From: Anopheles merus
Lineage: Eukaryota > Arthropoda > Insecta > Diptera > Culicidae
Length of the DNA: 64,000 bases
Direction of reading: 5' to 3'
Assembly (NCBI RefSeq): GCF_017562075.2
Contig: NC_054084.1
Location: 22,804,389-22,868,388, forward strand
Made by a program: the position numbers and the translations under genes. This document shows, piece after piece, positions 14,201 through 26,258 of this stretch (position 1 is the stretch's first letter; each line of letters begins with the position of its first letter). The notes beneath the pieces were generated by a model. That model saw nothing but the letters and a program-made list of their open reading frames with translations, ran no database searches and was not told the origin of the DNA.

Positions 14201-14291
14201 CTCCCGTCTTCTTCGTGACGTGCCGCTGGTCCTGGTCGGACGGTGGGCCCGTTCCGCCGGACGACGATTTGACCACGGTCGGAAACGCCGG
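11145..14291 (-). CDS. Exon 5: long mucin-like extracellular region and stop codon
   Basis: This exon encodes residues 267-1314 in one 3.1-kb open frame, GC-rich compared with its flanks. The frame is open 18 nt further 5', but the acceptor GTGCTCGCTCAG places the exon start at CCGGCGTTT (PAFPTVV), in phase with exon 4. The region is rich in Thr, Ser and Pro, with poly-Thr blocks near residues 477-500, an acidic patch near 547-570 and eleven N-x-S/T sequons. A basic cluster (RPKRKK) lies near 1104 and a run of ten Gln at 1283-1292. Two less repetitive blocks (around PYPLPVDKIHEEV and around LASKLGIQPEV) may be conserved. No cysteine-rich, LDLa, CUB or trypsin motif is visible. The stalk is probably O-glycosylated (inference). 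The TAA at 11147-11145 ends the model, but see the finding on a possible donor at 11174. Confidence 0.92.
11214..11243 (-). repeat. (CAG)10 tract encoding Gln10
   Basis: Ten uninterrupted CAG codons on the minus strand encode Gln10, 22 residues before the stop codon. The tract is a pure trinucleotide repeat with no CAA interruptions, so it is likely to vary in length between individuals. Confidence 0.95.
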
Positions 14292-14489
14292 CTGAGCGAG
14301 CACGGGCATACAGCAACGTCATCACGGTGGCCATGAGTGATAGTGTGCGTCGGTCGATTGCAGCAAATGAAGGAAAAAGGGGAAAAAGATGGAGGACGGG
14401 AAAAAACAAATCATCATCAGTGTTATCTAATCCAAGGGTGGGTTTGTCGGACTGTGGCAGCACCGCCGCCGCCGCCCGAAAGTGCTTAC
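14292..14489 (-). other. Intron 4 (198 bp)
   Basis: This is a GTAAGC...CAG intron between exons 4 and 5, with a C/T-rich run about 80-100 nt before the acceptor. It contains no other feature. Confidence 0.85.
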
Positions 14490-14652
14490 CTCATGCCGGG
14501 TGAGCAGGGCCGTCTTTAGGACCTCCTGGTCGAGCAGCCGCTTAATCTCGATGCTGTCCGGATCGATGCGTATGTTCTTGAAGGCCGAGCTCGGGTTGAG
14601 CACTTCGCTCAGGAAGGCGGTCCGGATGTGCTCCTCCACGTTGTTGATGGTG
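14490..14652 (-). CDS. Exon 4: post-SEA segment
   Basis: This exon encodes residues 212-266. It begins after the acceptor CCGTGCAG and ends at CATGAG before the donor GTAAGC (14489). The peptide (starting ITINNVEEHIRTAF and ending LLTRHE) is charged and likely helical, with no cysteines and no low complexity. It includes NVEEHIRTAFLSEVL and IEIKRLLDQEVLKTAL stretches. It may complete the C-terminal helix and strand of the SEA fold or form a linker to the stalk. Introns on both sides are short (154 and 198 bp). The join to exon 5 is phase 0. Confidence 0.88.
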
Positions 14653-14806
14653 CTGCACGGTGGCCAACGATGATGACATGAAAAAAAGTGGAGTGCATGG
14701 AGTTAGAATGTATCGTGGACGTTACACAATCACAAACAATGGCGCAGCAGATAAGTTTGAGCTCTCCAAAACCGGAGCGAGCGTGCTGCAGTGGCAAACT
14801 ACTTAC
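14653..14806 (-). other. Intron 3 (154 bp)
   Basis: This is a GTAAGT...CAG intron that splits a codon (phase 2) just after the SEA core. It contains no other feature. Confidence 0.85.
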
Positions 14807-15044
14807 ATCTTTATCTTCCGCATGTCCAGAAACACCCGGAAGCTGAGCGCTATGGTTGGGCCGTCACCAAAGTTCATGATTTCCGTCCGGGAAACGGTGA
14901 GACCGCTGCGCTCGAGCGACGTTTCGATCAGCTTTTCGTAGAATGCCGTCTTCTGCCGGTACACCGGCGTGCTGTTCGTGCGCAACCCGGTCGTGTAGAT
15001 GTCGCCCCGTGCGACCCGGAACGTACAGTCGAAGGCCAGAATTG
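14807..15044 (-). CDS. Exon 3: SEA domain core
   Basis: This exon encodes residues 133-211 with split codons at both ends. It follows the acceptor GTTAACACCAG and ends at the donor GTAAGT (14806). The sequence has SEA-domain form: an opening strand (FDCTFRVARGDIYTTGL), an N-glycosylation site (NST), a helix of the type VYRQKTAFYEKLIETSLERS, then a strand-turn-strand (TEIMNFGDGPTIALSFRVFLD). In self-cleaving SEA domains a Gly-Ser bond precedes hydrophobic residues at this turn. Here the turn reads GDGPTIAL and has no Ser, so autoproteolysis is not expected. SEA domains commonly lie beside O-glycosylated stalks on membrane proteins, which fits exons 2 and 5. The domain call is by pattern only. 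Confidence 0.9.
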
Positions 15045-17582
15045 CTGGTGTTAACGGGAGGGCGGGAAGGAAGAGGTTAAACAAATTACGTTTCAATATG
15101 CGGTCGGTTTTGTATTTATGCGGCTTGTGTACCACTTTTCGATAAATTGCAGTGTGTTGTCGAGATATGTGATATGAATGCGTTTCGAAGAAGAGCGTTA
15201 CTTGAACATCCGTGATAATCTTGCATCTTTCTTTTGGCTCTAAATACCTTAACTTATTTTCTAATACAGGCTTTCGAGCGTTATTAATGTGACGTCGCCT
15301 GATGATCAATCCTTGTTACTACGAGACGGTCATGTAGGAGATCGATCCTGTTCGGTCTTGTTGGAGCCGAAACTTTCACGAAACTGACTACCGAACCAAC
15401 CCAAAAGTTTTTAACTTTATTCTAATTTTATCATTCGATAAAATAGCAAAAAAATAAAAATGAAGAAAAGCTAAACTGTTGAGATCAAAGCGTTGAAATT
15501 GACAACAAAATATTATATAATTCAGTATGAATGTATTAATCCCCATGAAACTCCATTTAGAGCCCAAGGGAAAGTGAACAATAAATGATTTTTTTTATTG
15601 TATCAAGGTTCATATATTACTACAGATCGGTCATAGTTAGGTCTAAGGTTCAAAAAATGTCTTTGGGAACCAAAAATCTCTACCTGCCATTCTCCATAAA
15701 AACCTTCATCCTTCATGGCTACCAAAATTAGATAAGAACCCACCTGTAGTACTTCTAGGCACCTTGAATGATATATCACAAAATTCACATCAACACAGTA
15801 AGCATAAAACATCAAAGGAAATGATCTCTTAATTTAAAATGTTTTGATTACAAATATATTTTTCCCAATATATTCCCTTTTTTCAATCATAAGTATCCCA
15901 TCGATCGAGAATTTTTTGGTAAAATGATAAATATATTTATGTATTTTGGTGTTGCATAATCAGTAATATAGTATTCTTTTTTATATATTATACAATGTAA
16001 AAATCAATGCGAAATATAAAAATTAAAACGAATAATTTCTTCTTTGAACTTATCTCTACCATTAATTGAACCATAAATTGTTAACCAATTAACCGATCTA
16101 CAGACTGTACATCATAATACACATGATGTTTTGTGTAAAAATTCTTTACAGTAACCGTGAAGCAAAAAGTGCAGCCAATGCAACAACACTCGACAAAACA
16201 CCACAACTCTCTGAACTTCAAACAACACTCCAGCACAGTCAAGTACATCGTAAAACCACTCACACCCGCAGCTTGTTCTATTCTTGTGCAAACACAACGC
16301 CAAAACACGCACCGGACACCGCCTCTCGCTTTTAATCATGCGTCGCTGTGGTTTTTTGATTGAAGATTGATGAGCATAATACGATAGTGCAGCACAATAT
16401 CATTCGGCCAGCCAGCCCAACCACCGAGTTGGCTAACCTTCTGCCGTGCGCAACAGCACACGCAGGATGACGACAACGGGCAACACGACAAAAAAAAACG
16501 AGCACCACAAAAAACACATCACAGAACGGCTCATCTATTGATCAGCTGACTTTAATTAAGCTCCAGTGCAAAGTTTGTTTTTCGGTGACCCGAACCGACG
16601 TCGGTCGGTGGAAAACTGTTGAATTATGGTTCGCAGAACCGCCCCGGTCCTCCTCACTGCTTGTGTGTGTGATGGCACGTTGGTGTGCAAAAAAGTCATT
16701 CCGATGGTCAGTCGATAGACTGACAACCCCTACCGCGCAGTGTAGTGGGTGAGCAAGCCAAAACGCGCACTGGCAAAAAATGCACCGGTACCGCCCGCCA
16801 TTTGTCCACCGGCAGGGACTATCATTAAATCCACAACAAAGAGACCCCTCGCGTGGAAAGCGAGCAGGGGGGAAAGGATATGCGCTTCATAGCCAGGGTC
16901 CCGTGATGATGGGAATGATGATGATGATGATGCTGCTAGACAAGTATGGGGACAAAACCGAACCAAAAAAGCATCATATACACCGCCTGCCACCAGGGGC
17001 AGTGTTCCCTTCAACCCTGGTGTGCCACGGTTATCTTTGAGCTGCCGGAAGGAGTGGTATTAAATCAGTTGATGCATCAAGTCCCGGCATGACATAATGA
17101 ATGCCGGGAGTAGTTTTGCAACTTATCCAACCATGCATGGGTCGTGCAGTGGACGTGGCGTGCCGTTGTTTCAGCCCATGTATACCGTACCGCGGAAGTG
17201 GGGTATCACAAAAAAAAGGGCAACACAACTGTAGGAATCATATCACGAGAGGACACGATGGATGCGCCAGGTGTTTCACGCTGCCCACACCTGTCAACGG
17301 GCGGGCTAATGTGATCCATTATGTTTGTGCAGTTTTGTGCTATCCGCAGCGTAACGGGAATGGTTGTACGGGAAGTGCTGGAAAAAGTGACGTTTTCATG
17401 CTGAAGAGAGAAGCTATTAGATAGCACCACAGCCGTTACCTACCAGAAATTGTTCATAATTTGCTAAATATAAATTCCACTGCTTACTCAATCTTTTTTT
17501 TTCTTTTTACACTTTTTTTATACACTTGCTTTTGAGACAAAACAACGGAATTTTCAATGACTACACACTTGCAGCTACTTAC
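15045..17582 (-). other. Intron 2 (about 2.5 kb)
   Basis: This is a GTAAGT...CAG intron in phase 1 between the membrane-helix exon and the SEA exon. Most of it is AT-rich unique-looking sequence, with a short (GAT)n run at 16915-16933. I see no gene, RNA or convincing mobile element. Short open frames on both strands at 16.1-17.4 kb have no protein-like composition. Confidence 0.8.
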
Positions 17583-17889
17583 TTTCGCTGAGATCCGCCT
17601 TGAACGTGCTGAAGTAGAACGCCAGCCCGGCGACGCACAGTACCGCCAGCACGACGATGAACGCGGCCGACATCAGCAGGATCGAGAACGATTTGATGTT
17701 CTTCTGCTTTTTCGCGTACAGCGAGGAGGACAGGTTGCGGCTGTCCCGCCACAGCCCCCAGGACGTGTAGCCGTAGTGGCTGCTGAGGCTGACGTCCGTC
17801 GGATAGGAGTATTTGCTCATGTGCGTGTACGGTCCGACGAGCGTCGACCGGCGCCCGAGCGTGTTCTGGTAGGAGGCATACTCATTAGC
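17583..17889 (-). CDS. Exon 2: cytoplasmic tail and transmembrane helix
   Basis: This exon encodes residues 31-132 plus one base. It follows the acceptor CCCATTCCCAG and ends at the donor GTAAGT (17582). The first half is a hydrophilic Tyr/Ser-rich tail (ASYQNTL, HMSKYSYPTDV, SSHYGYTSWGLW). Next comes a basic cluster (AKKQKNIK) and about 25 uninterrupted hydrophobic residues (protein positions about 98-122), then STFKADLSE. Positive charges before the helix and none immediately after predict N-in/C-out, type II topology. The clustered tyrosines could be phosphorylation or endocytic sites, but that is speculation. An internal Met at HMSKYS could start a shorter isoform from another promoter. 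The open frame, codon use and splice sites make this a confident coding exon. Confidence 0.9.
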
Positions 17890-20800
17890 CTGGGAATGGG
17901 GAGAAAATTTAGCAAAAAAATCGTGTTAAAGAAGTTTAAGACCATGCAATACATTTTTTTTTTCAAATAATAACAATATCAGCTATGATTACTATAATTA
18001 GTATTGTTATTTTAACACTTCTTTTTAATATTTTTATTGTTTTCATCTATTAAAAAAGGACATCTAGCCTAGGCTACCCTACATTATTAAATAACAATGA
18101 ACCTAACTGAAACTGACATCATAGAAAACACATAGTTCTGGCGAACGAGTAAATAAATAAATAAAAATACTGAAACATATTACTGAAAGCATCTGACTGC
18201 CAATATGTAACTCAAAGAATTATTTTAAGATAATCTACTAATTTTAAGATAGACAATATTGTTTAAAGTGCTATATGCAGTTATCATTTAGTGTAATGGT
18301 GATCTTTGCATTTAAATTCCGTCGACCTAAATTCAATGCTTAAAATTGCTCATTGTCTTTATTTCCAGGACATATATTTTCAAAGCTATTACATTGCATT
18401 TCCTGTACTGTTTTATTATTGAGGTCAATTATGCACATTTAACCATATCTATGAGCCATATTGTACAGTAAGCATTTGCTCGAACTGTGATTGTTTTATT
18501 AAAAAATCGCTTAAGCAGCGAGAATTCATATTGCTCCTCTGATCCATGAAGTACTATTCACGATGTGTAGTGTTGTTTTGTAAGAAAAGCCATCCCGTTT
18601 TGGTACACTGGAAATTTATTTATTTATTTATTAGTATAAATAGGCGCTTGCATTATGGAAGACAGCTTAAGGCCAAAAAACACTGAACATTCACTGAAAA
18701 ACTATTAGAAAATGTATGCAATTTTCATTAGATTTTGTTATAAAAAATGTATTAAAATTGTATTCAACTAAAAATGTGTACTTTCAGTTAATTTTAATAT
18801 AAAATTGCTTCAAAAGTATATGATTTAAATGCAAAACATGTGCAAATGGTCATGTACGACGAATACAAATTTTTTACAAAAACAGTAAACTACCAATAAA
18901 GATTCCATTTTTTGCAATGCAAAATGATATCTTCAAAACTAAGGCTTGATAACCCATCAAACAGGGAAAGTGAGTAGAGAAATGATGAATAACAATCAGT
19001 ATATAAATATCGCAACCTTGAATAAGTAAAGCACGTAAGTTAGTTGTGATCGTACCACCTAATGAAAAGAGCAGTTTAGTTCGAGTAAGATAGAATATTA
19101 AATATTGTGTCTGCCTATCTTCTACCAAAACTAACTAAAATCATCGCTAGCGATAATAATATACCAACTCGAACCAAAAAACATGTCTTTATGCTCGTGT
19201 AATTGCAAACACTTCTTCGCAGTGTGCAGTGTGTTAAGTTTCAATTCGCACCGCTTAATACCCACCGCTATAAGAGGATGAACGCATAAACGATCAACGT
19301 AAGACAAGCTCCACAATGAACCACTTAACACCTGCACACCACCGTTTCACACACACTCCTCTTTGCCGTGCGCTTTTCCGGCCAGCATTACCAGTACAGC
19401 ACATGTACACAAAAAAACTGGGCCACAGAGCGCGGGAGAAAGGATAAAAAAAACCAGCACAAATCAAAAATCAACATCCAATCGATAGGAATATATGAAG
19501 TGTATGTGTGTGTGTGGAGTGTGTTTGTGGTGTGGCTTCCGTCTGGTCGGCCGAGTTTCGTTCGCATCGTTCGATGTGGATCATCAGTCGACAGGAAATC
19601 GAAGAATACCGACGTACCGGGTAATCCGCCGTGGGATCAAATAAATCCCATCAATTACGAGAGCATTGCGGTTTGCCCCGTCGACCACTAACCTACCATC
19701 CCGTCTGGCAACCGTACACCTTTTTCCGGCGGGTGGGGCTGTTTTTCCCATTTTTTTCTGCAACACTCTCAGCTCTCGCAGCACACAGTGGCACGGAACA
19801 CGGAAGAGGAGTATGTGGAGTAAAAAAAATACACATAGACACAGCAGCAAAATGAACGTTCACATTCAGCGCCACAGTGCGCAAATGGATGCCATTTGGT
19901 AAATGTTCGACTTCGAAACGATCGAGGAGTGTTCTGTGCAGTACACACATATGTGTGAGTGTGGAGTGTGTTTTATGTAAGTGATGTTTTTCTATTTCGC
20001 AGGATGTGCCGGCCGCCCCCGGTACCATAAATACCGATCGGTGGTTTATTTGTTCCGCGTCCACACTCACTCGGCCGCGCCAATGCAAACTCGGGCTGCT
20101 GGGGCAAAGGAAGAAAGGTGAGATAGTTCTCCCCGCTCGAATAAAAAAGAAAAGCGACAAAAAAAACAGGTGATCTAAACGCCAGCCAAAGCCCGGCGGT
20201 CGGATTGGCACCACTCGCGTGTGATTCTTCCTTCCGGGGCTGACGACGGGCCGGGCCGGAACACTTCGGAAGCGTTCAATCAAATAGGGACATGGGAAAA
20301 TGGCAGAAGATGCGACCAGAAGAAGATGTGCACTGCATTTCCATAACATGCCACCGACTGCCGCGCCCTATCGTGTATGTGTGTGTGTGTGTGTCACCGA
20401 ACTGGTAGCCGTGTCGGGCCGGCAAATGGCCATGATTGAAATTCTATCCCAAAACATTCGCCAAAGACACAGACAGACAGACGGACGGTTGCTCACGTTG
20501 CAACGCGAGTGCACCATCGCACCATCAGGCACATGAGAAATGTCCATCACCGGGGTTTCGGGCCGAAACAGCCGATTCACTTCGAGGGCAGTGGACGATG
20601 TGTGTTTTTTTTTGTGTGTATGGAATGGAATGGTGGACTTCAGCATGATACTACTCTCTGTTCGTGTGGCACGGTGGCTGCAATTTAGGCAATAGCTTTT
20701 CTATTAGATTGATGAAGTGCATCACCAACACCGGGGCGATCGATAAGGGGAACACCGGGGGAAGAGGTGAGTGTTAGATCCAACACACATACACACACAC

Positions 20801-21528
20801 ACTCACACACACATAGACAAAAAATCGCAAACATCTCGTTGCGCTCCAGGGGTGACAGGCGAATCAAATCGTCTAAACCCTCCGAATTATGGGGTAGCGT
20901 GACTGCACGGTGGCAGTAGAAGGTACGGTGCAAAAGTGCAAATGCAATCTATTTTGCCGTGGTATGTGTGTATATGCGCACAGGAGGGAACGTAGAGGTA
21001 TATCGAAGCCCTGCGGTCTGATGGTTTGCGAAGCTGCGGTGAACATTCCACCAAGAACATGTTGATATTGGAGCGAAAGGAGCAAAAAAAGGTGCATCTC
21101 GTTATGTGTGAGAAACAGGTACACTGTACGTTTCGTGAGGATGAAAATTGAAACGGTTGTTTTTGGTATTACTATAATCCGTTTTTTTTAGTTTGAAAGA
21201 TTTTTTTTTGCTAGCTGTTCATTCATAATATTTTAATGAGTTTTTGAGCAACCTTTGAATGAGAAATTCACATCTATAATGAGGTGAATCGATAATTCCA
21301 GGATAGAAAATGTTGTTTACACAGCCACGAGTCCAACGTTTAAACAGGACCAACTACTGATAATCATAAGCTCATTGCTCAGCCGGATTAACATAAGTTG
21401 TAGTTACAAGAGGCTTTACTGAAGTGTTTAGAGACTATCTGAAGTGCTATGAGTGCTACACATAATCTTGTTTTATCTTAAGACGATGGCAACCCATTGC
21501 AAGTATTTTATCGTGTGGTAAAACAACG
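17890..21528. other. Intron 1, right after exon 2: no further genes
   Basis: This is AT-rich sequence to about 19.3 kb, then GC-richer sequence with simple repeats (GT/CA at 20373-20394 and 20782-20813). A 10-bp inverted repeat (AATAACAATA / TATTGTTATT) lies at about 17969-18010. No gene is supported; the longest open frame (218 codons, minus, 19693-20349) looks random. Confidence 0.6.
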
Positions 21529-21536
21529 TTGGGAAC

Positions 21537-22071
21537 TAGTGATGTGCTCTCTAGAGCGCAGCCAAGAATCTGTTCCGACTCCCGCTATAGCTAGTGCGAC
21601 TCCAGGGTCGGTCGGTGTCGTCATTAGTCGGCCGGAATCGTCTAGAGTCGTACGGAATCGTCTCGTTGTTGCCCGGAGCCGGGGCCGTCTGTACAAAGAA
21701 AGGTTTGTTTAAGAAGTGCAAAGCGAAAAAAAAACACCACAAATCTCTGGCCGACAACGAACGGCCCCGACTACGGAAAACACCGAATGAGTCAGAACGA
21801 TTTCAGACGCCTCCGGACGATTCTGAACGACTCCGGACGACTCCGGACGACTCTGGACGACTCCGGACGACTCCAGGCGACTCCAGACGACTCTGGACGA
21901 CTCCTGCTTCGGGCGACTCCAGACGACTTCAATTTTGAACGACTCTGAACAGCTTCAGACGATTTCGAACGGCTCCAGCCAATGCTGTAAGCATCCTTTC
22001 GAGTCGTTTCCGAAATTGTCCTAGTCGGACCGGAGTCGGCTCCAGGTTTTCGACAACTTTTCCCATCACTT
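21537..22071. mobile_element. hAT-like non-autonomous element with internal arrays
   Basis: Left end is TAGTGATG and right end is CATCACTT, which are inverse complements at 7 of 8 positions. Flanks TTGGGAAC (21529-21536) and CTAGGAAC (22072-22079) match at 6 of 8 and could be an aged 8-bp target duplication. The interior is built of AGTCG/CGACT words. They run in one orientation near the left end and the opposite orientation towards the middle and right. There is no transposase frame. Confidence 0.5.
21803..21977 (+). repeat. 10-bp tandem array, unit GGACGACTCC
   Basis: About 15 imperfect copies of a 10-11-bp unit (GGACGACTCC and variants such as GAACGACTCT and AGACGACTTC) lie inside the hAT-like element. 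Open frames through it are a by-product of the repeat. Confidence 0.8.
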
Positions 22072-22079
22072 CTAGGAAC

Positions 22080-25000
22080 GTTTGTGATGTAATTTAAAAA
22101 CAGGTCTTAAGACTTCAATATTTTAAAGATATTTCGTTTATTATTTGTTCGTTGTTTATTCATTAATTTGTTTAAATCATTTTCTACCACTCTGCATGCT
22201 TGAGCAGACAGTGTTGTGGTACAGAAATTTAGAGAAAAATCAAACACCCAGGTAGATCTAGAAAAAATTTAGATTTAGAGTTGATTCCTTGCTGGATTGT
22301 GGAGAGCTTTACAATTTACGCTTTTTATTGGACGAGGCAGAGCAAAAATTAAAAGATGTAAAAATATCCGATCGAAGTGAATCCCTCTAGTGCAGTTCGC
22401 TGCGTTGAGAATCAACATAATTTGAACAAAATTTGGCTTCCTGTTTTTTGTTAGCACTTTACATGATCCCTTATCAAAATCATATTTGCATGTAAGAGTT
22501 CTATTCCATCAAAAAATATGTCCACGTAATTTTAATGACCTTAGCTAATTGTGTAGTTATAAATAGGTAGATAACGAAGAAGAGTTTGCAACCCACATGG
22601 TCATATAATCATTATTTTACACTTATAATTCCGTTTCCAACGTAACAATTTGGGCATTAGTTACAAACCATGCAATAATTAGTGTTGACAACGAGTAGCG
22701 AGAGCCGTTTTACGCACGCTGGTACACAACATTCCAACACGTTCGTCGCTCATTATCGGCTCATCTAAGCACCAAAGCTCCCGGTAACAAACGAACGCAC
22801 GAACGAACGAACGAACGCTGTAGTACAGTTTTGCAACAGTCGCCCCGGGGGGCGAGCATTTTCCAAATTTCACTGCAGCAATCACACCATCTCGGGTCGG
22901 GAGCCTCTATCGTACGCTAGCGCTGTTGAAATTTTGCTCACTACCCTCCGGGCCCCGTACGTTGCAGTAAACACATTAGTTCTCTGATAATGCAATCGCC
23001 ACGCAAATGGAGAGAGAGAGAGAGTCCGAAACTGGGTGGAAATGAGAAGCGGCCCGTACCCGTTCGATTTTCTGTCCAGCGCAGCCGTCCTATGGACATG
23101 TACATGCAGACAAGGCGATCGAGGGAAAAATATCCCTTCCACAGCCTCCATCGCCTGCCGTATGCACACCGACACCATTTGCAAAATAATAAACAGATAT
23201 CCCGTGTGTGTTTGTGTCTGTGCGTCACAGCAAGATAACCTTGCTGTCTGCAACCAATCAGGGGAGGGCTTGCAATCGATTGCTTACGGTACCAAACAGG
23301 CCGTTTCACTCCGAAACGCACTCCATTAATGGGGGAATGGAGAAAAGTTTTTCACGCGCTAAAATCAATTCCCAAAACATGCTAAAATTCCCGGCTTGCA
23401 GAAGAATCATTTCACGTCACGTCAGCTGCAGCATGCCTCTTCTACCCAATCTGCCCTAAATCAATAACTGTTGGAACCGTTGAAGTTGAGATTTCTTTCC
23501 GCCTCATTGCTACGAGCGGCAGGTGAGATAACCTTTGCGGCCCTGCTGCATCGTGCCGTTTTGCTTGTCGAGGAGTGCGAAGCGCGTCCAATTCCTAGGG
23601 TCCAGCTTACGCGGAACCTGGGCATAGTTTGGGCCTTTAGCGCTGGCCTGCCCTGACCAAACGATGCACACTTGTTTGCCCGGCCCGATTCTGTATTGTC
23701 AGATCGAAGATAAATACGTGCGAATGTGCATATTTCTCCACCCTGGTTTGCCGCTTCCGCGATTCATGCAGGTCCTTTTTCGACCCCGGTCACTGTCTCG
23801 GTGTTATCCCCCCGCGAAACGTGAATGTTCGTTTTTCATCATTCGCAGCATCGGTGTCGTACACACTTCTGCACAAATGCGGTTAGAGCGTGCGTGTATG
23901 GGCACGATAAATTACACTTAATCTCAAACGTAAAGCACATTTGAACACAGGGATTGCAATTGAATGAAATCTTACTTTACAGCCATGGAGAGTGGGTTTG
24001 TTAGCATCAGTTTTTCCGCATATCTTTTATAAATAAAACACCAGTCGGAATGCACTAAGGTAAACGCACCAATGTAGCATTAATGTATTAATTGTAGTAT
24101 TAATCCTGTTAACATCAACAACAAGACAATCAACGATTTTTCACAATAATTATCATCAATCGTGTTGGATTTGGACTTCAAGATATTGTAATTAGAGATT
24201 ATTTTTTCATGGGGCTTTTCTTTTTATAATCGTTTCATGATACATACACAGAACAGACATGTTCGGATAGTTGAGATCGTTATAAAATTAGCAGAAAAAG
24301 CAGAATATTTTATCACCGGTATTGTTTTCAAACAAAAGCCAATGAAATGAATTTGACGTTCGTTATTTATCAAACAAAGACCAAAATTCGCAATATAATT
24401 ATAATTAATTAACGACATCGCATCAAAATTCTGTACACTGTTGTTACAATGCTACGTTGAATATGTTTATCAGTCAAAATTATATATTTCTGGCACTTGA
24501 ATGATACCGAAATGCAATGTTACATCATAAATCCTCGCTATTCCTATTGAACAGGTTTTTAAATTCTATTACATTTCAATTACAGATAGTTTTGGTAGGT
24601 TTTCTTGGTTACTGCCATAATAGTAGCAAAGTAGTCGGAAAAAGATGTTTTTTCATCGAAAATTGTTTGGTTTTTTAAACGCGTTATAAATAGAAAATGG
24701 ACAAATATATGAGTTTACCCATGCATAATTCCACTCAATTCCATTCCATTCCATCAACTATTTCCTTTTTGTCGTTTGATTTGCATTGAAATATTTCTGT
24801 TTCTCTATAATTTCAATCAAATTTCCTAGTTTTGGCTTTGGTTAACCTTCAGTTACTATCACCCGTTGAGTTTTGCTTACATTTTCCATCATAATTTACA
24901 GAGATTCAACATCGCTGTTCCTGAAAATGTATGCTTTTCTAAATAAATTGTCATTAAACTATCAACCCTGCAACTACAACGCATCGAAACCGCTCATGGG

Positions 25001-25237
25001 TAAATGATATTTAATAATAATTTTATAAACAATTTACATCAACAATGTCTCTCCTTGTTTGTGTCTCGATTTGTATACTGTTTATCTTTTTTTTTCAGCT
25101 ACTTTCATCATCCGTTTGCCAACAACACGAACCTTCCTGTGAATGCAACACATTTCCCAAATGCTTCTCCCACACCAACCCGTTCGGTTCTGTTTTTTTT
25201 ATCGTGCCTCAATTTCGCTTCTGCAAGGCCTTCGATA

Positions 25238-25305
<68 letters not shown>

Positions 25306-26258
25306 CCGCCAAATGGGTGGCCGTATTTTATTCGCTTTTATTTCAATAAAATAAAAGGAAAAATCACCCCCGAGAACGATTAAAAAATTCAACAGTAAAA
25401 TGTTTTATTGAATATAATGCTGCAATCATTCGTCGCGCATGACACGGGTACGAAAATAGCTCCCCGAAGAGTTGGGCCTGGCGTGGCCCTCTTTTGGATA
25501 TGGGGCTTCAGCCGGCGACACCAGCCGAAAACGTGCATCGACATTTCGCGAAGGATGAGCCCTTGCAGCTAGAGACAAACAACAGCGCGCGCGATTGGGC
25601 AGGCTGCCGGAAAGTGGGCAGAACGCTCAACACAAAACCCAAAAACATACCCCAAAGCAAAAACAAAACAAAAAAAAAGTGAAGCACAGGCTCCCTCTCC
25701 ATAAGCCGTATCGTGCTCGAGCGAGCCTGGATAACGGTCCGTTGAATGCAGGGGTGCAGACAGGGATTGTCGGGCGGGCCCAGCGGCAGCAGGGCTGGTA
25801 AAATATTGACCAGCATCGGAAAAAATTCCGTGGACACGATTCTGTTCTGGCAATTGGCCAACGGTACGACATCATTATGGAGAACGGTTTCGACTGCGGA
25901 TGGGATATTGGGGTGGTACACCATCGGTGGGTGTGTGTTTGCGTGTGTGTGTGATGCCGGATGGACCGTAAACGCAGACACGCACCCGGGAACACAGCCC
26001 AAATGGTTCATTGGATAATGGTTTGTCAGTGTTGTTGTTTTTTTTTTAAACCGTACAAATTGTTGGCTTGTTTTTGTCTCTTGCTCATCCTCACAGGGAG
26101 CGTTTTTTGTTGCTTTTTGTTGTGTTGCAAATAGAGCATCGTAACGATAAAAATGAAGCACACATGGAGCCAGCTCTATGCACTTGGGAGGAATAAAGCG
26201 GACTGCATTCTTTATAGAGCTGAATTTACGCAATTTCCTTTTGCGCCCTTGTTTGCAT
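22080..26258. other. Intron 1: no gene seen
   Basis: This is unique-looking, mostly AT-rich intron sequence with a short (CGAA)n run at 22800-22816. The minus-strand frame at 25508-26323 (271 codons) crosses simple-sequence DNA and has no domain-like features. Confidence 0.55.
25242..25303. repeat. (CT)n microsatellite, about 62 bp
   Basis: This is an uninterrupted CT dinucleotide run of about 31 units. It creates spurious Leu-Ser and Arg-Glu open frames on the two strands. Confidence 0.97.

Noticed and set aside
14292..14309. ATG at 14309 as a start for the exon 5 frame
   Set aside because: The acceptor at 14292 joins exon 5 in phase to exon 4. Starting at this ATG would give a secreted-type stalk with no signal peptide.
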